Source: Clostridium sp.
GTDB lineage: Bacteria; Bacillota; Clostridia; Clostridiales; Clostridiaceae
Length of the DNA: 6,785 bases
Assembly: GCA_012511315.1 (NCBI GenBank)
Contig: JAAZGI010000433.1
Span: forward strand, 1 to 6,785
Direction of reading: 5' to 3'
The translations under genes and the position numbers were made by a program. Positions within the stretch are counted from its first letter, which is position 1; each line of letters begins with the position of its first letter. Below are positions 4,220-6,785 of this stretch, piece by piece. Below the pieces are notes generated by a model. That model made no database searches, was not told where the DNA came from, and worked only from the letters and a program-made list of their open reading frames with translations.

Positions 4220-6772
4220 ATGAACAATATAGAGGGAATTACATTAGGAGATACAATTTTCAAAAAACTAGATACAAACCCTTACTTACATGAATTATAC
4301 GAAAATATTCTATATAAATATTCAATGCGCCTATTAAGCAACACTAGCGAAGACTATAAGCCTATTGATATTGAAGATGCATTGCGTTTTGCTGACATTT
4401 TATCTAAATCCAATGACCCAGTAAATTCTGACAGACACAAAATTATGGCCCAAGAAATAGTCGCGCTGCTTAAAAATATCCATCCTCAAAATCCAGCTAT
4501 AGATTTTTATTTAGGCTCAGTTCTATCAAGTACCGGAAACTTTAGAGGTATGACACTAGCGACACCTAATCATCAGCATGGATCTTTGATGGATCAGTTT
4601 TATAACGAATTTAGTAAAGATTATATGAGTATCCCAGCTGCACCTGAGTCGCAGTTCTTTCGCTCTCAGAAAGCTGTTTATGACCGTTTAAATGATTCAT
4701 ATTTCAGTTATTCCGGCCCAACATCAATGGGAAAATCCTTTATCATGCGTATGTTTATTAAAGAGCAGGTTTTAAAAGGTGTTAGATCAAACTTTACCAT
4801 TCTCGTCCCAACTAAAGCCCTTATTAATGAGGTTTCTAGCAGTATCATCAATGATCTTAAAGAAATGCTTGCTGAGTATAATTACAAGATAGTTACTTCT
4901 GCTGGAGCATTGGCCCTTAAGGGTGACCATAACTTCATATTCGTCCTTACTCCTGAACGGCTATTGTATTTATTAATTAGTAATCCCAGTATTGATATCG
5001 ATTATCTATTTATAGATGAAGCTCATAAGATTTCATCCAAGGATAGCAGAAGTCCATTTTATTATAAAGTGGTAGATATGCTAAATCAGAGAAAGAGAAA
5101 ACCTCATATGATCTTTGCTTCACCTAATATTCCGAATCCTGAAATTTACCTTAAGCTTATATCATATACCAACTCGTTATCTGAACAAAAATTAACTACA
5201 ACTTTAACACCAGTGAGTCAAATGAAATACTTCGTTGATTTTATAGCTGGCGAGATACAACTATTCAACAACTATAGCGGTGAATTCACAAAATTTGCTC
5301 CTTTAAATGAGAATATCACTTTTTACGCGCTAATATCTCATTTCGGCAATAACGCTCAAAATATTGTTTATTGTAATTCAATTGCTAAAGCTGTAAGATA
5401 TGCCTGTGAATTTGCAGAAGGTAAGCCTAAACGTGATGAAGAAGAACTTTTGACTTTAGCCAAGGATATTATGAATGAAGTTCACGGAGATTATTATCTA
5501 GCAGATATTATTTCTAGAGGTGTTCCCTACCACATTGGCTACTTACCCTCTGCCATCCGTATGCGTATTGAAGAACTATATCGTAAAGGCCTTATTCATA
5601 CTATATTTTCCACAAGTACATTAGTAGAAGGCGTTAACCTCCCAGCTGACAATTTATTTATCACCCATTATAAGAATGGCCGACCAGAGATGAATGTTGT
5701 AGATTTTAAAAATCTTGTTGGCCGCGTGGGAAGAATTGAGTATAATCTTTTTGGGAATGTTTTTCTTGTACGACTCGAAGAGAGTGTAAAAGCAGAAAAG
5801 TTTATTAAACTTGTAAAAGAAGAGGTTCCTGAACAGCAACTATCCTTAGTAACACAATTAAAGCCTGCAGAAAAGAAAAGAATTGTGGACTCTCTTTTAG
5901 AAGGTAATATCGAATTTCATAAAGAAAACCAATCTTATGATCACTATGCTCTCATGCGAAAATTCGCTATTATTCTATTAAGAGATCTAACCAACGGAAA
6001 CCATAGTCTTGTAATCAAAGAATTTGCTCCATTTTTAGATGAAAATACGGTATCAACAATAGTTGAAGCATTTAAAGACAAAGCAGGAAAACCCGATGAT
6101 GACATTAATATTTCTCTGGACCAAGTCCACAATCTGACATCAGCCATTGCCAAAGGGCTTAAGTACCCTGACCTTAATGAAAAAGGTAATATTGATTACA
6201 GTAAGTTAATGGGATTTTTAGAAGAACTCTGTAAAGTGTTCAAGTGGGAAATCTATGGAAAGCAGACCCTTGGTCATGTTAGTAAACAAGGCAATCATGG
6301 GTTGTTAAGATGGTATGCAGTCATCTTATCTCAATGGATGACTGGAACCGGTCTATGTTTTATTATAAGCGAAGCACTTAAATATAAACGTGAACGTCCA
6401 GAATCCGGAGTAAAAGATTATAGTTATAATTACGTAGATTATAATGACACGCTTGAACATCGTAATATTGTGATTTCTGAAACACTAAAAGTAATTGAAC
6501 ATGTCATACTCTTCAGTATTTCCAATTACTTCTTACGATTTTCATCAGAATACAAGCGCTTTCATAATGTAGAATCATTTCAAAATGATTGGTATGAATA
6601 TGTGGAATATGGAACAACAAATCCACTATCCATAACGCTTCAGCGAAATGGATTTTCTAGAGAAACATCGACATATATTAAAAGGCATAGAGACCAATAC
6701 GTTATTACAACAGAAGTTGGTGAAATTAAACTTCTTCGCTCCCTTGCTGATTGTGGCAACATAAGCGTCTGA
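4220..6772 (+). CDS. hamB: HamB, SF2 DEAH-type helicase of the Hachiman antiphage system, intact
   Basis: HamB is an ATP-driven helicase/translocase that senses damaged or phage DNA and releases the HamA nuclease (established for Hachiman). The 850-aa frame has every expected motif in order. These are Walker A GPTSMGKS (166-173), motif Ia LVPTKAL (195-201), motif Ib LTPERL (243-248), motif II DEAH (266-269), motif III-like FASPNI (299-304), motif IV NIVYCNS (381-387), motif V STLVEGVNLPADN (466-478) and motif VI NLVGRVGR (498-505). About 150 residues precede the core and about 340 follow it, as expected for a full HamB. No internal stop or shift is present. The ATG follows the hamA stop by one base. 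The ribosome-binding site GGGGGAAGG (4203-4211) lies inside the hamA end, so translation is normally coupled to hamA. It looks AT-richer than prs and lacI, in keeping with transfer. The closest alternative is the AbpB helicase of the related AbpAB pair; the DUF1837 neighbour fits both names. Confidence 0.9.
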   Translation: MNNIEGITLGDTIFKKLDTNPYLHELYENILYKYSMRLLSNTSEDYKPIDIEDALRFADILSKSNDPVNSDRHKIMAQEIVALLKNIHPQNPAIDFYLGSVLSSTGNFRGMTLATPNHQHGSLMDQFYNEFSKDYMSIPAAPESQFFRSQKAVYDRLNDSYFSYSGPTSMGKSFIMRMFIKEQVLKGVRSNFTILVPTKALINEVSSSIINDLKEMLAEYNYKIVTSAGALALKGDHNFIFVLTPERLLYLLISNPSIDIDYLFIDEAHKISSKDSRSPFYYKVVDMLNQRKRKPHMIFASPNIPNPEIYLKLISYTNSLSEQKLTTTLTPVSQMKYFVDFIAGEIQLFNNYSGEFTKFAPLNENITFYALISHFGNNAQNIVYCNSIAKAVRYACEFAEGKPKRDEEELLTLAKDIMNEVHGDYYLADIISRGVPYHIGYLPSAIRMRIEELYRKGLIHTIFSTSTLVEGVNLPADNLFITHYKNGRPEMNVVDFKNLVGRVGRIEYNLFGNVFLVRLEESVKAEKFIKLVKEEVPEQQLSLVTQLKPAEKKRIVDSLLEGNIEFHKENQSYDHYALMRKFAIILLRDLTNGNHSLVIKEFAPFLDENTVSTIVEAFKDKAGKPDDDINISLDQVHNLTSAIAKGLKYPDLNEKGNIDYSKLMGFLEELCKVFKWEIYGKQTLGHVSKQGNHGLLRWYAVILSQWMTGTGLCFIISEALKYKRERPESGVKDYSYNYVDYNDTLEHRNIVISETLKVIEHVILFSISNYFLRFSSEYKRFHNVESFQNDWYEYVEYGTTNPLSITLQRNGFSRETSTYIKRHRDQYVITTEVGEIKLLRSLADCGNISV

Positions 6773-6785
6773 AAAGAAGTAGCAG

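Overview
The window looks like a chromosomal stretch of a low-GC Gram-positive bacterium (Bacillota; the genus cannot be fixed from sequence alone). The evidence is the AT-rich composition, strong AGGAGG-type ribosome-binding sites, a lipoprotein signal ending in Cys, CcpA/RbsR-like LacI architecture, a U-tailed intrinsic terminator, and the standard code (Trp is TGG; TGA is a stop).

The left half (1-3225) is transcribed leftward and is ordinary metabolic DNA. From right to left it holds prs (PRPP synthetase, long form, 404 aa) with its own promoter and a strong hairpin terminator. Next is a LacI-family regulator whose promoter is followed by a perfect 20-bp palindrome, probably its own operator. 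Last is the start of a BMP-family lipoprotein (nucleoside-type ABC transporter receptor), cut by the window edge. The lacI-BMP gap carries two unrelated short tandem repeats; one contains an ATCGAT core of the kind LacI-family proteins bind. Together the genes suggest a nucleoside/ribose uptake locus next to the enzyme that turns ribose-5-phosphate into PRPP.

The right half (about 3382-6772) is transcribed rightward and is an antiphage defence locus of the Hachiman type. hamB, an intact 850-aa SF2 helicase, lies one base after the stop of hamA. hamA (DUF1837 nuclease) can be read nearly end to end only by joining four pieces in three frames. It has at least two internal stops and three frameshifts, and the residues expected at the nuclease active site are replaced. 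The window therefore shows a Hachiman system with a ruined effector and a well-preserved sensor helicase. That asymmetry is the main point of interest. I see no wholly new system here; the novelty lies in the state of decay and in what the lone helicase may still do.
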